A stretch of 64,000 nt of DNA from Hoyosella subflava DQS3-9A1 (GCF_000214175.1 NC_015564.1:2108001-2172000), one strand, 5' to 3'; shown: positions 26,772 through 35,863, numbered from the stretch's first letter. Program-made: numbers and translations. Notes: generated by a model not told the origin, from the letters alone.

Positions 26772-27119
26772 CTAGCTTGAAGCCGGCCGCCGACGGCGCT
26801 GTTTGAGCAAATCGAGACGCTCAGTAAGGAGCTCTTCGAGTTCTTCCTCACTGCGGCGCTCAAGCAGCATGTCCCAGTGCGTGCGCGGCGGCTTCACCTT
26901 CTTTGCTTCAGGAGCAGTGCCCTCAACCAGTTCGCCTTCCTCGCCGTTGCGGCACAGCCAGGTACCGGGGATCTCCGCATCGTCGGAGAAAGGTATTTCA
27001 AACTCTTCACCGCTAGGGGTGCGGTACCGAGCGTACCGGCGCGGGGCAAGGTCATGGTCCCGGTCGGTCTCGTAACTTACAGCGCCGAGACGGCTCCCTC
27101 GAAGGACCCGATCTGCCAT
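26772..27119 (-). CDS. rbpA: RNA polymerase-binding protein RbpA
   Basis: RbpA is an actinobacterial transcription factor that binds the principal sigma factor and stabilises the open complex. The 115-residue protein begins MADRVLRGSRLGAVSYETDR and has the core YRTPSGEEFEIPFSDDAEIP. Only one of the usual zinc-type cysteines is seen in this core (TWLCRNG). The C-terminal sigma-interaction part is PPRTHWDMLLERRSEEELEE. GGGGAAAG precedes the ATG. It is convergent with ppm1, an arrangement kept in M. tuberculosis (Rv2050/Rv2051c). It acts in the cytosol on every promoter using the housekeeping sigma factor. Confidence 0.95.
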   Translation of the reverse strand: MADRVLRGSRLGAVSYETDRDHDLAPRRYARYRTPSGEEFEIPFSDDAEIPGTWLCRNGEEGELVEGTAPEAKKVKPPRTHWDMLLERRSEEELEELLTERLDLLKQRRRRPASS

Positions 27120-27307
27120 CGCTTTCCCCTTTCATCGTCGGACTCGCGCTGCCGCGCGTGTTCGCCCGCCGGATCGTACACAGCATTTCAACGCACCGGC
27201 ACCGGGAAAGGTTCCCGTGAGAAGGTGGCCGCTACATTTTACTCGCTCGTGGTGGCATAGGGTCGTGCAGGCGCGTTGATCCGTGGCTTCGTTCATTTCG
27301 GGCGCTA

Positions 27308-27652
27308 ATGTTTATCCCCGTGACGAGACTTGCACGGCGCCCGCATGCGTGTCAGTGGTGCGGGCGACAAGTACCGGATACCGGGGTGGGACGGCGTCGG
27401 CAATACTGTCGGCAATCGTGTCGGCAGCGTGCGTACGAACACCGAACGACAGTTCGGGGAACCTCGATTCCGTCAGATGCTGTCGTGTTATCAGCAGCTG
27501 AAGCGTCAGCGCTGGTAGATCGGGCTTTTGAGGTACGCTGCGCGGCCGAGGACGTGGCGACGGCGATTGCCGAGGGCGCACACGGGGGAGAGTTGCGTGA
27601 GCTCGTCGACTCGCTCGTCAACCTCGCCAAGGAGGCTGAGCGGCTACGCTGA
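27308..27652 (+). CDS. Small zinc-ribbon-like protein of unknown function
   Basis: This 114-residue protein has an N-terminal four-cysteine module CQWCGRQVPDT then QYCRQSCRQRAYEHR, which looks like a zinc ribbon or treble clef, and an alpha-helical acidic C-terminal half. I know of similar uncharacterised actinobacterial proteins near rbpA but cannot name a function; nucleic-acid binding is a guess. The start is ATG 27308 or GTG 27320. A TAATGT -10-like element at 27306-27311 would put a transcription start at or near the GTG, allowing a leaderless mRNA. It converges on the metallo-beta-lactamase-fold gene and overlaps its end by nine bases. Confidence 0.65.
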   Translation: MFIPVTRLARRPHACQWCGRQVPDTGVGRRRQYCRQSCRQRAYEHRTTVRGTSIPSDAVVLSAAEASALVDRAFEVRCAAEDVATAIAEGAHGGELRELVDSLVNLAKEAERLR

Positions 27653-28447
27653 TGCGCCCCACGAGACGGTGGTGCCGGGTTCGAGTTCCGTCGCGGCCAC
27701 GCCCGCACGTGCGGCGTGGGTTACGAAGTCCGCGCCGGGGGCGTGAAAGCGCTCGGGCCGGACCTTGTCGAGACCGATCGGCCACAGCGTCCCAAAATGG
27801 ATCGGTACAGCGTGACCTGCCCCAATATGGGCGACAGCCTCCGCAGCGCGCTGCGGAGTGAGGTGGCCGGGTCCCAGAGTAGGTCCCCAGCCGCCGACCG
27901 GAATGAGAGCCATATCGCAGTTTGCCGCCCACTGGTCCATCTCGCGGTACAGATCTGTGTCCCCGGCGAAGTAGGTGGTCGCGGATCCTCTGATCAGGTA
28001 TCCCACGGCATCGGCCTGTGCCGGGCCCCTCGGCCAGCGGCGGCCGTCGTGCTCAGCGGGCGTGACGTCGATGCTGAGCGCGCCGATCCTGATCGTGTCA
28101 CCGATGCTGGCCTCGATAATCTGATCGCTGAATGCGCGCAACCCGCGGACCGCGCCGACCGCCCCGGCGGGAACGATGATGGGAACACCAGGGTCGAGTA
28201 GCTGCAGCGACGGTATGTGTGTGTGGTCGCTGTGCAGGTGCGAGAGCACGACAACATCGGGTGAGTAGACAGCGTCGCCTGGGCGCGGTCCCCGCCGACG
28301 GCGCAGGTGCCCGACTCGATTCGTCAGGACTGGGTCAGTGAGAACTCGGGTACCACTGTCGACGATCGTCGTGGTGGCGTGGCCGTGCCACTGCACCGAC
28401 ACTCCTGGTTTCGTCGTCACGACATGCTCGCCAACTGCTATCGACAC
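27644..28447 (-). CDS. MBL-fold metal-dependent hydrolase (UlaG-like)
   Basis: This protein of about 267 residues has a metallo-beta-lactamase fold, with the metal site LSHLHSDHTH, a preceding WHGHATTTI strand typical of UlaG/RNase Z-like hydrolases, and later ligands in FAGDTDLY and PIHFGTLWP. It probably hydrolyses a phosphodiester or lactone; the substrate is unknown. Start choice is uncertain: I use GTG 28447 (VSIAVGEHV) because the N-terminal extension to 28537 looks non-homologous; a GTG at about residue 16 (VSVQWHGHA) is also possible. It is divergent from the phosphatase-fold membrane protein. Confidence 0.85.
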   Translation of the reverse strand: MSIAVGEHVVTTKPGVSVQWHGHATTTIVDSGTRVLTDPVLTNRVGHLRRRRGPRPGDAVYSPDVVVLSHLHSDHTHIPSLQLLDPGVPIIVPAGAVGAVRGLRAFSDQIIEASIGDTIRIGALSIDVTPAEHDGRRWPRGPAQADAVGYLIRGSATTYFAGDTDLYREMDQWAANCDMALIPVGGWGPTLGPGHLTPQRAAEAVAHIGAGHAVPIHFGTLWPIGLDKVRPERFHAPGADFVTHAARAGVAATELEPGTTVSWGASA

Positions 28448-28594
28448 TGGTGGACTCTTCTGTTTGTACCTCAAAACCCCGGCGGAGGCCCATCGCTTGT
28501 TCGGGTATCGGGCCGGCAAGGCGCGGCACGCGCCCATCGGCGGTCGTTTCGGGCTATCGTGATCATGCGGTTCTGGATCGGGGAGGTCGCGCTG

Positions 28595-30637
28595 ATGAAT
28601 CGCCGTTTGCGCACATTGGGTGAGTTTGCGCTACTCACCGCGCTGATCGCGATATCTCTCCTGATACTGGACGGGCTCCTTGAAGGGTTTTCGCTGCGGG
28701 AAGCGACTGATGAGGCTTTCGTAGCGTTCGTGCGGGCATTGGCTATCGCCGTGGTGTTCTGTGTTCTCAACGCGGTTTTATGGCCGCTGCTTCTCAAAGC
28801 CATGCTCTGGGTGGGGCCCGTGCTGTTGTACGTGGTGGTGATGGCGTTCAGCGTCGTGAGCTTCCTCATCGCGATCTATGTGGTGCCGATCGCGGCGATC
28901 GAAGGCACTCTCGCGACTGTGGTGACATTCGCGGTCGTCGCTGTGGTTACTGCCCTGGTTTCGGGCGTCATCGCCTCCACCCATGACGAGGCGTATCAGC
29001 TGATGGTGATGCGGCGCGAACGTCGGCGGTTGCGCCGTATTGGCGACGCGGAGCGAGCAGGGCCGCCTGGGATGCTGTGCATCCAGATCGACGGGCTTGG
29101 CTACGATGTGCTGCGTCGTGCCGTCGCGTCGGGCCACGTACCGAATATCGCGACGCTGGTGCGTAACGGGTCCCATCAGCTGGTTTCTTGGGAAACGGAT
29201 TGGAGTTGTCAAACATCAGCGAGCCAGCTGGGCATCTTCTATGGGACGAATCGCGATGTGCCCGCCTTCCGCTGGTATGACAAGCACGAAAAACGCGTCA
29301 TCGTCAGCAACCGGCCTGAGGACACGCTGTGGCTGGAGTCGCAGCGCACGAACAACGCTGCCCTTCTCGCGGGAGGCGCAAGCCGGGGGAATCTCTTCAC
29401 CGGGGGCGCCGATGACACCATGCTGGTTGTGAGCCAGTTCAGGGGTCCGCGGATGGGGGCCGGCAACGGATACGGCGCATACTTCATCGACCCCGCGAAT
29501 GCCACGCGCACGACGGTCCGTTTCGTCGCCGAGGTGGTGCGGGAAATCAGGCAGTCTGGGCGGCAGCGACGGTACAACTTCCAGCCGCGCGTCGGCCGGG
29601 GTGGCCTCTACCCGTTCATCCGTGCCTTCGCGACGGTGGTGCTGACCGACGTCGCGGTGGCGGCGGTCATCGGTGATCTCATCAAGGGGCGCGACATCAT
29701 CTACACGGATCTCGTCGGATACGACGAGGTGTCGCATCATTCGGGCGTGGACCGCCCGGAGACCCTCGAAGTATTGCGTCGGCTCGATGCAGAAATCGGG
29801 CTGCTGCTGTCGGTCGTGAAGGAAGTCAGGCGTGACTACCACGTCATTGTGCTCTCGGACCATGGACAGTCGCAGGGTGCAACGTTCAGGCAGCGGTACC
29901 AGGAGCCGTTGCGTGCTCTGGTGCACCGCGCGTGTGCGCTCCCGCCGCCGGACCATCCGCTGCCACGCCATCTCAGTGGGGTTCTGACGCGTCGTCGTCA
30001 GATCGCCCATGCTCAGGCAGGGGACGAACAAACAGGCGCGCTGGGACGCGGAGCGGAGACACTTCAGTTCGCCGCGGCGGCGCTGCACAGTGAGATGGAC
30101 GCACCTGAGAAGCACCAGCCGTCAACCGAGCCGATCGTGCTGGCTTCAGGGAATCTAGGGCTGGTCAGCTTCCCGTGGATTGCCGAACGCGCGACTCTGG
30201 AGTGGATCAGCGATAACTACCCTGCCCTCATTCCCACACTTGCCGGGCATCCGGGAATCGGGTTTGTGCTCGTTGCGCGCGAACATGGAGGGTCTCTCGT
30301 GATAGGTCCACACGGGTCGATCGCCGTCGAGACCGGTGAAGTGGAAGGCGAAAACCCACTTGAGCGTTTTGGCCCGCTCGCTCTCGAGCGGGTCCGTCGC
30401 ACTGATAGCTTCCGCAATACGCCGGACTTGATGATCAACAGCGTGTATTCACCGGTGACCGACGAGGTGGCGGCGTTCGAGGAACAGGTCGGCTCGCATG
30501 GTGGTCTCGGAGGTGAGCAGACACGGCCTTTCTTGCTGCATCCAGCCGGACTGGCGTTACCCAAAAGGCCGCTGCTCGGCGCCGGGGCCATTCACGAGGT
30601 GCTCGCCGGCTGGCGCGCCGCTCAGGAATCGCCGTGA
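28595..30637 (+). CDS. Membrane protein with alkaline-phosphatase-superfamily domain
   Basis: This 680-residue protein has an N-terminal membrane domain of about four helices (1-130, resembling the phage-holin-like DUF found in such proteins) and a C-terminal nucleotide pyrophosphatase/phosphodiesterase-like domain. The latter shows CIQIDGLGYDVLRRAV (metal Asp), WSCQTSASQLGIFYGTN (nucleophile Thr/Ser region), YTDLVGYDEVSHHSGVD and VIVLSDHGQSQG. The alkaline-phosphatase metal ligands D, D, H, D, H can be traced. It presumably cleaves a phosphate ester of the envelope; the substrate is unknown. ATG 28595 has GGGAGG eight bases upstream. It overlaps the end of the convergent aminohydrolase by 16 bases. 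Confidence 0.82.
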   Translation: MNRRLRTLGEFALLTALIAISLLILDGLLEGFSLREATDEAFVAFVRALAIAVVFCVLNAVLWPLLLKAMLWVGPVLLYVVVMAFSVVSFLIAIYVVPIAAIEGTLATVVTFAVVAVVTALVSGVIASTHDEAYQLMVMRRERRRLRRIGDAERAGPPGMLCIQIDGLGYDVLRRAVASGHVPNIATLVRNGSHQLVSWETDWSCQTSASQLGIFYGTNRDVPAFRWYDKHEKRVIVSNRPEDTLWLESQRTNNAALLAGGASRGNLFTGGADDTMLVVSQFRGPRMGAGNGYGAYFIDPANATRTTVRFVAEVVREIRQSGRQRRYNFQPRVGRGGLYPFIRAFATVVLTDVAVAAVIGDLIKGRDIIYTDLVGYDEVSHHSGVDRPETLEVLRRLDAEIGLLLSVVKEVRRDYHVIVLSDHGQSQGATFRQRYQEPLRALVHRACALPPPDHPLPRHLSGVLTRRRQIAHAQAGDEQTGALGRGAETLQFAAAALHSEMDAPEKHQPSTEPIVLASGNLGLVSFPWIAERATLEWISDNYPALIPTLAGHPGIGFVLVAREHGGSLVIGPHGSIAVETGEVEGENPLERFGPLALERVRRTDSFRNTPDLMINSVYSPVTDEVAAFEEQVGSHGGLGGEQTRPFLLHPAGLALPKRPLLGAGAIHEVLAGWRAAQESP

Positions 30638-31881
30638 ATGATGCTGCGCTCGCGCACGATCTGTTTGCCTCCGACGATGACATCGCGCACGTCACCGGGC
30701 CGTGCCGAGTAGGCGAGCGCGGACCACACGTCCGCCGGACCCGCATGATGTGGTCCGCTGAGTTCCACGATCTGCATTGTCGCTTCCTTACCCGGCTCGA
30801 GGGAGCCGAGCGATTCGCCCAGTCCGAGAGCGGCCGCACCGACGCGCGTCGCCATCGCCATGACGTCGCGTGAACCAACGGCCGCCGGGTCGCGTTCGCG
30901 CCACTTATGAAGTGTCGCGGCGAGCCGAATGGAGGACCAGACATCCAGCGAATTGCTGCTGACGGCGCCGTCGGTTCCGAGGCACACCTTGACCCCGGCG
31001 TCGATCAGGGCACGCACCGGTGCGATTCCGGACGCCAGTTTGAGGTTTGACCAGGGGCAGTGCGCCACGAATGCGCCCGTTTCAGCGAGAAGCACGATGT
31101 CGCGCTCACTGAGTTCCACCGCGTGCGCCACGACAGTACGTGCGGTGAGCAGCCCCGTCTCCGCGAGCACCTCTATCGGTGATCCGCCGTGCATGTCCCG
31201 AACGGACTCGACTTCACGCGCATTTTCCGCCGCGTGAACGTGTATCCGCGCGCCGTACCGGGCGGCGAGGTCCCCCAGCGCCCGCAATTGCGGAACCGTA
31301 AGGGCGTAGGTGCTGTGCGGCATCAGCCATTGCGGCGCGGATCCAGGGTTCGCAGCGGACTGAGCCAGTCGGCGTTCGGCGCGGTCGAGTTTCTCCTCCA
31401 CGCTCCTGCCCTCAGGAGTGGCGAAGTTCGCGAACGCCGGACCGGTCGCGACATTGACGCCGAAACGTTCCCCAGCCCGCACCGTCTCATCGGGAAACCA
31501 GTACATGTCCAGCGCGGCCGTGGTCCCTGACAGGATCGACTCCCGGCACGCGTCGGTTGCGCCGGCCCGGATCTGCGACGGTCCAAGGGTGCGCGATTCC
31601 TCGCCCACCACCCGAGTCAGGAAGTCCTGCAAGCACAGATCGTCCGCGATGCCTCGGAAAAGGGTCATCGCCAGATGAGTATGCGCGTTAACGAACCCCG
31701 GGAGTACGACGCAGCCGCTCGCATCAATAACGTGCGCTCCCTGGGCTGGCACAGGTGCACCCGACCCGACCGCGTCGATGGTCCCGTTCCGCGTGGCAAC
31801 GAAACCCTCCTCATAGGTGGTCAGCTGCCCGTTCATGGTGAGCACGCGGCCGCCGCGTATGAGCAGTCGGGATTCAGTCAC
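30622..31881 (-). CDS. Amidohydrolase of the TRZ/ATZ (MtaD/SsnA) deaminase family
   Basis: This 419-residue TIM-barrel aminohydrolase has the metal ligands in GFVNAHTHLAMTLFRG, the Lys-free deaminase motif HVHAAENAREVE, the His in VVAHAVELSERD and the Asp in LGTDGAVSSNSLDVW. Family members deaminate 5-methylthioadenosine/S-adenosylhomocysteine, 8-oxoguanine or hydroxytriazines; the MTA/SAH deaminase subgroup fits best but is not certain. The gene lies 24 bases downstream of the SRPBCC gene on the same strand. Confidence 0.85.
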   Translation of the reverse strand: MTESRLLIRGGRVLTMNGQLTTYEEGFVATRNGTIDAVGSGAPVPAQGAHVIDASGCVVLPGFVNAHTHLAMTLFRGIADDLCLQDFLTRVVGEESRTLGPSQIRAGATDACRESILSGTTAALDMYWFPDETVRAGERFGVNVATGPAFANFATPEGRSVEEKLDRAERRLAQSAANPGSAPQWLMPHSTYALTVPQLRALGDLAARYGARIHVHAAENAREVESVRDMHGGSPIEVLAETGLLTARTVVAHAVELSERDIVLLAETGAFVAHCPWSNLKLASGIAPVRALIDAGVKVCLGTDGAVSSNSLDVWSSIRLAATLHKWRERDPAAVGSRDVMAMATRVGAAALGLGESLGSLEPGKEATMQIVELSGPHHAGPADVWSALAYSARPGDVRDVIVGGKQIVRERSIIHGDS

Positions 31882-31905
31882 CCGCCTATTGTCACCTGGC
31901 TGCCG

Positions 31906-32355
31906 CTATCGCGCGACAGCTTCCTCGATCCGCTCCAGCGTCCGCGCCATATTCGTCCTTGTCGCTGCCGGAAATTTGCTGCGTTTCAGGAAGAAGCGCT
32001 GCTTGTCCTCGGATAGATCCCAGGTCTCGGTGACCGCGGTGCCCCCGTCGATGCGTTCGAGCTCATATCGCCAGATCCTGCCACCGAGCAGACCACCTAA
32101 ACCGGTTGTCTTCCAAGCGATCCGTCGATCCGGCTCGTATTCGATCACGACGTTCGCCATCGAATACGGCAAGCCCATTTTCATTGACATTCCGAATTTG
32201 GTGCCGAGCGCCAGTGGGCGGGACTCTGCGCGGGTACCGACAACGGTGCCTGAGCCGTCGAACTCGCGATGCTTCGCGGCATCCGCGAGCAGTGCGAAAA
32301 TCTTCTCTGGTTCAACGGGAATCGTCCGCCGCACAGAGAGCGTATTGCCCTTCAT
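31906..32355 (-). CDS. SRPBCC family protein (polyketide cyclase/START-like)
   Basis: This 149-residue helix-grip protein has the N-terminal SVRRTIPVEPEKIFALLADA and the central VIEYEPDRRIAWKTTG, typical of the SRPBCC superfamily, which binds hydrophobic ligands in a deep cavity. Many actinobacteria encode dozens of these with unknown ligands. ATG 32355 begins the family homology; AAGGAAGGTGCTG lies just upstream in the coding strand. It lies in a same-strand run with the aminohydrolase and the next alpha/beta hydrolase. Function unknown. Confidence 0.82.
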   Translation of the reverse strand: MKGNTLSVRRTIPVEPEKIFALLADAAKHREFDGSGTVVGTRAESRPLALGTKFGMSMKMGLPYSMANVVIEYEPDRRIAWKTTGLGGLLGGRIWRYELERIDGGTAVTETWDLSEDKQRFFLKRSKFPAATRTNMARTLERIEEAVAR

Positions 32356-32419
32356 CAGCACCTTCCTTGTCTGCTGACCGTTCCGGACTCGACTGTACCT
32401 GCGCAAACGGGACTGCCGC

Positions 32420-33277
32420 TCATGTGAAGAACTCACTGATCAGCTTTGCCAGCTCCGCTGGCGCATCTTCAGGCACGAACGCGCGTGCATTCGGGATTTT
32501 TACGAAAGTGGCGTTGGGAATGTCGCGCGCGAGTTGCTCACCGAGTCGGAGCGGAAAGTACTTGTCCGCGTCGCCCCACGCGACAAGTACGCGCCCCGGG
32601 TACGTACGTAGCGCTTGGATCGCCGCGTGCGTGTAGCGCGGATGGACGTCCTTCATCGCTTTAGCGATGTCGCGGCGAATCTCACTGCGCAGCAACGGGG
32701 CGACGTACGCCTTCTCGACCTGTGGCGGCAGTGGCCGCGCGGTTGACCAGCCGTACGCGAGAGGCGACCGGCGAATGGGTTTAAGCCGCAGAGATTGCGC
32801 TACAGGCCAAAGTCCGCCCGGAACTCGGGAAAGGGGAGTGAGATAACGAAATATGAGGGGGAAGAAGTTGTCGTAGCAGTCGCAATTCGTCAGGACTAAT
32901 GAATCAACGAGTTCTGGATGCTGCGCCGTAATAATCTGCGCGAACGCCCCGCCACTGTCGTTTGCGACAAGGCGAACTGGCGCGATGTCGAGCGCACGGA
33001 TGAAGTCCGCGATCAGGTCCGCGATGCCGAGTGGGCTGAGGTCGGCGTCTGCATTCATGGGGGTGTGATGCGAACCGAATGGCAGATCAGGGACGACGCA
33101 GTCAAACGATCCGCTGAGGCGGGAAACGACATTGCGCCACACGTCTCCGTTGACGAACACCCCGTGCAGAAACAGAACTGGCGGGCGCTCTCCCGTGCCC
33201 ATTCGGCGATACCTCAGTTGACCGGCGGACACAGGAACAGACTGGTGGGGAACCTCGAGAAAGGCAGTGTGAGTCAT
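32420..33277 (-). CDS. Alpha/beta hydrolase with atypical catalytic residues
   Basis: This 285-residue alpha/beta-hydrolase-fold protein has the oxyanion segment LFLHGVFVNGDVW and the nucleophile elbow VANDSGGAFAQ, which has Asp in the place usually held by Ser, as in haloalkane dehalogenases. The loop that normally carries the catalytic His reads KIPNARAFVPEDAP, where Ala replaces the His of the usual NAGHFVPEDAP. It therefore lacks a standard triad and may be a binding protein or use another base. I cannot say whether this is typical of its subfamily. It is near the patatin gene on the same strand. Confidence 0.8.
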   Translation of the reverse strand: MTHTAFLEVPHQSVPVSAGQLRYRRMGTGERPPVLFLHGVFVNGDVWRNVVSRLSGSFDCVVPDLPFGSHHTPMNADADLSPLGIADLIADFIRALDIAPVRLVANDSGGAFAQIITAQHPELVDSLVLTNCDCYDNFFPLIFRYLTPLSRVPGGLWPVAQSLRLKPIRRSPLAYGWSTARPLPPQVEKAYVAPLLRSEIRRDIAKAMKDVHPRYTHAAIQALRTYPGRVLVAWGDADKYFPLRLGEQLARDIPNATFVKIPNARAFVPEDAPAELAKLISEFFT

Positions 33278-33330
33278 CGTGTGCCCTTAACACCGTGAGA
33301 CTTTAAGAATTGTCTCCTTCTGGCGTGAGC

Positions 33331-35859
33331 CTACACCCGTGGTACTTGCCGCAGCTCCGGTGCAGGCTGAGGCGTGTTACTCCGCAAATCAGCGTCTGCG
33401 GCGCGGGGTGCCGCCACTCCGTCGAGCAGGTCTCGGGCGGCTGGCCAGAAATCGTTGCCGGGAAGGAAAGTTGGCGGTGACGCCTCGACTGTGTCGATCC
33501 GGGCAGCGCGGGCAGCGCCTACAGGGTCGAGCAGGTCGCGGTACTGCGGAAGGGCTATCGCCACATCGTCGCTCAGTTCGTCGAGTGCATGCACGGCCGC
33601 GCGCAACCGGAGCCACCTGTGTCGATGCCACCGGTCGCTGTCGCCTTCGAAACGCGTGCGCAGGCGCATCCCTGCGAGTGCCCCGCGCACACACAAGGAC
33701 GCTACGGTCTCTTTGCGCATGAAAAGGTTGATTCCGCCCTCGTCGCGGCGCAGCCACACCCACGCCACGCGGCCCCGCGCGCTAGGCATGTGGGTTTGCA
33801 TCACGTCCCGCCATCCACGTGCGGTGTCCAGGATGGCACTGAGGAAGCTCCCGGGCGTCGTGCCGACGCGGACCCAGCGCGGGACGTTCGCCTGCCAGTC
33901 TTCCGGCAGCCAGACATCCTGGTGCTCATAACCCAGGGGGTGGGATCCGAGGTTGAGGCCGAAGGTGGGCCACTCAGGAAGCTGACGATCGAAAAGGTGA
34001 ACCGGGAAGTTCGACGTGATCCCGCCATCGGAAAGCCAGAGCTCTTCGGCGAGCAGCCAGGGCTGCGTGTCCGTCTGCGGGTTCCCTGCCTGCGGGTTCC
34101 GAGGTGGAGTCGGTGATGTATACGCCGCGCCGTCCGCGGGGATCGGGATCCCGAAGTTGTCACGCACCGTTGTTGGCGGGCGAACACGGAACGTGCGCAC
34201 CGCCCGGAACAGGAACGGAAGTGACATGCTCGCGCGCACCGCGAACACCACTGGCAGATCCCACGGTTCCGCCAGGGGCCGCAGCTCCAGGGGCTCGTAA
34301 CTCCCGCTCGTGTCGTCCCAGCAGTAGTACAGCCCGCCGCCACCGTGCGGGGGTGCGATCGCATCGGTGAGTTCGTCACCGAAGATCGCGCGCAGATCGT
34401 CGGGGCAGACATAGATTTTGCTGCCGATGGACTTTTCCAGCTCCTGCTGCGGCGGCAGGGGGAACCGGAAAGGACGCTGCTGGGATAGGTCGGTGACCAT
34501 CAGTTTGAGATTCACCGTTCGCTCAAATGGATCGCGTGTGAGTTGCTCAGTCAGCGCTTGTGATGTGTCGCGGGAACCCCGCCACAGGTCACCGAACGTG
34601 ACTGCGGACTTCTGTCCCGCGAGCCCACGCATCTGCAGGTCGATCCATTGCACAAGCGTGTCGCCGGTGAGCACACCAAAATGCCGCTCCGAACGAAAGG
34701 TCCGGTAGACCCGCAACGCCGCCACGCACACCACCAGAGCGACAAGCAGGCCCGTGGCGACGACTGTCGCCGCCAGTACCGCAAGCGTAAGCGCGACGTC
34801 CGCGTTGTCGTCCACAGCTAGTACGGCAGCCACCACGCTCCAAGAAGTGACGCCCACGAGTAGCCACAGGAGGGCAGAAGAAATCGCCCGCAATGGAAGT
34901 GGCTCACGGGGCGCGCCGGATGTGCGAAGCGTCCAATAGTCATGGCTGTCACCGGACCATAGGCGAGTTCGTGCGGCAGCTCGCCTCCGGCGCCACCATG
35001 CCACCAGGGTCGCTGCTGCGCTAGCGCTCCCACCGGCGACGAGAATTGTTCCCGCAACCGCCGCGAACACGGAAAGGGCCAGCGCCCACCACGGCGCGAC
35101 AAGGCCGCTTACGGTGCCCGCAGACTCAAGTGCCAGCGCGCCGAAAAGTACAGCGACTGCGGCGAAAAGAATTGCCACGGGGGGAATCCCGAGACCACGG
35201 AGCAACGATGGCAGCTGCCGAATGCGGGAACCGCGACTCAGCCAGAACGCGATCACCCGGAAAGCTCTCGTATCTCCGGCTGACTTCGATGAGGGAGTGA
35301 AAAGCTGTGCGAGACGGTGCTTCTCACGAACCGGTGCTCCGGACTCGAGCTGTGTGAGCCACTGGGGGATGCTTGCCAGCCCGGCGAAGCCTGGTGCGGG
35401 CCCGTCGTCCGGTGGATCGAGTGGCAGCCGCGCAGACATCCGGATTCGTCCGAGTTCAGCTGCGGCCGCCGCAGCAGCGGCGATCGCACCAGCGGACGCA
35501 CCGCCCACGTTGCGGAGCCTGAACGAGCGTGCCACCTCACAGACAGCAAGCGGATACACAATCCCGGAGGTCGTTCCGCCTTTCATGGTGATGTCCGCGC
35601 TTGCGCGGCAATACGCTTCGTAGGAGACACCGTCGTGGGACACCTGCCTCCGACTGCGATTCAGGAGGTCGTTCCACGCGTTCTGAGTGAATACAGCACC
35701 GGATTCGGGCAGGGGGATGTCGTACGTCGAAGTGTCGAGGTACCCCAGCGGAGGTCCTTCAGATGGGGGCACAGTGGGACCATCGCCTGGCGCTAGCAGG
35801 GTGCGCAGCGTCGTCACCGGCGCCTTACGCGCATCCCACGAGTCGCTATCGCTGCCCAC
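33331..35859 (-). CDS. Patatin-like phospholipase with membrane insert
   Basis: This 842-residue protein has the patatin Ser-Asp dyad: oxyanion GGTTSG at 94-99, nucleophile GGASAG with S122, and Asp in LSDGGITSNFP at D611. Between nucleophile and Asp sits a large insert with four hydrophobic helices (about 223-245, 255-290, 326-349 and 353-385), so the catalytic domain is probably membrane-attached. The C-terminal part (about 650-842) has no recognised domain. Patatins cleave acyl esters of phospholipids and other lipids; the substrate here is unknown. Four bases separate it from the M48 protease gene upstream, so the two are probably co-transcribed. Confidence 0.85.
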   Translation of the reverse strand: MGSDSDSWDARKAPVTTLRTLLAPGDGPTVPPSEGPPLGYLDTSTYDIPLPESGAVFTQNAWNDLLNRSRRQVSHDGVSYEAYCRASADITMKGGTTSGIVYPLAVCEVARSFRLRNVGGASAGAIAAAAAAAAELGRIRMSARLPLDPPDDGPAPGFAGLASIPQWLTQLESGAPVREKHRLAQLFTPSSKSAGDTRAFRVIAFWLSRGSRIRQLPSLLRGLGIPPVAILFAAVAVLFGALALESAGTVSGLVAPWWALALSVFAAVAGTILVAGGSASAAATLVAWWRRRRAAARTRLWSGDSHDYWTLRTSGAPREPLPLRAISSALLWLLVGVTSWSVVAAVLAVDDNADVALTLAVLAATVVATGLLVALVVCVAALRVYRTFRSERHFGVLTGDTLVQWIDLQMRGLAGQKSAVTFGDLWRGSRDTSQALTEQLTRDPFERTVNLKLMVTDLSQQRPFRFPLPPQQELEKSIGSKIYVCPDDLRAIFGDELTDAIAPPHGGGGLYYCWDDTSGSYEPLELRPLAEPWDLPVVFAVRASMSLPFLFRAVRTFRVRPPTTVRDNFGIPIPADGAAYTSPTPPRNPQAGNPQTDTQPWLLAEELWLSDGGITSNFPVHLFDRQLPEWPTFGLNLGSHPLGYEHQDVWLPEDWQANVPRWVRVGTTPGSFLSAILDTARGWRDVMQTHMPSARGRVAWVWLRRDEGGINLFMRKETVASLCVRGALAGMRLRTRFEGDSDRWHRHRWLRLRAAVHALDELSDDVAIALPQYRDLLDPVGAARAARIDTVEASPPTFLPGNDFWPAARDLLDGVAAPRAADADLRSNTPQPAPELRQVPRV

Positions 35860-35863
35860 GATT

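Noticed and set aside
29216-30115. Minus-strand frame of 299 codons opposite the phosphatase-fold protein
   Set aside because: Antisense of a gene with traceable metal ligands; no recognisable domain or ribosome binding site.
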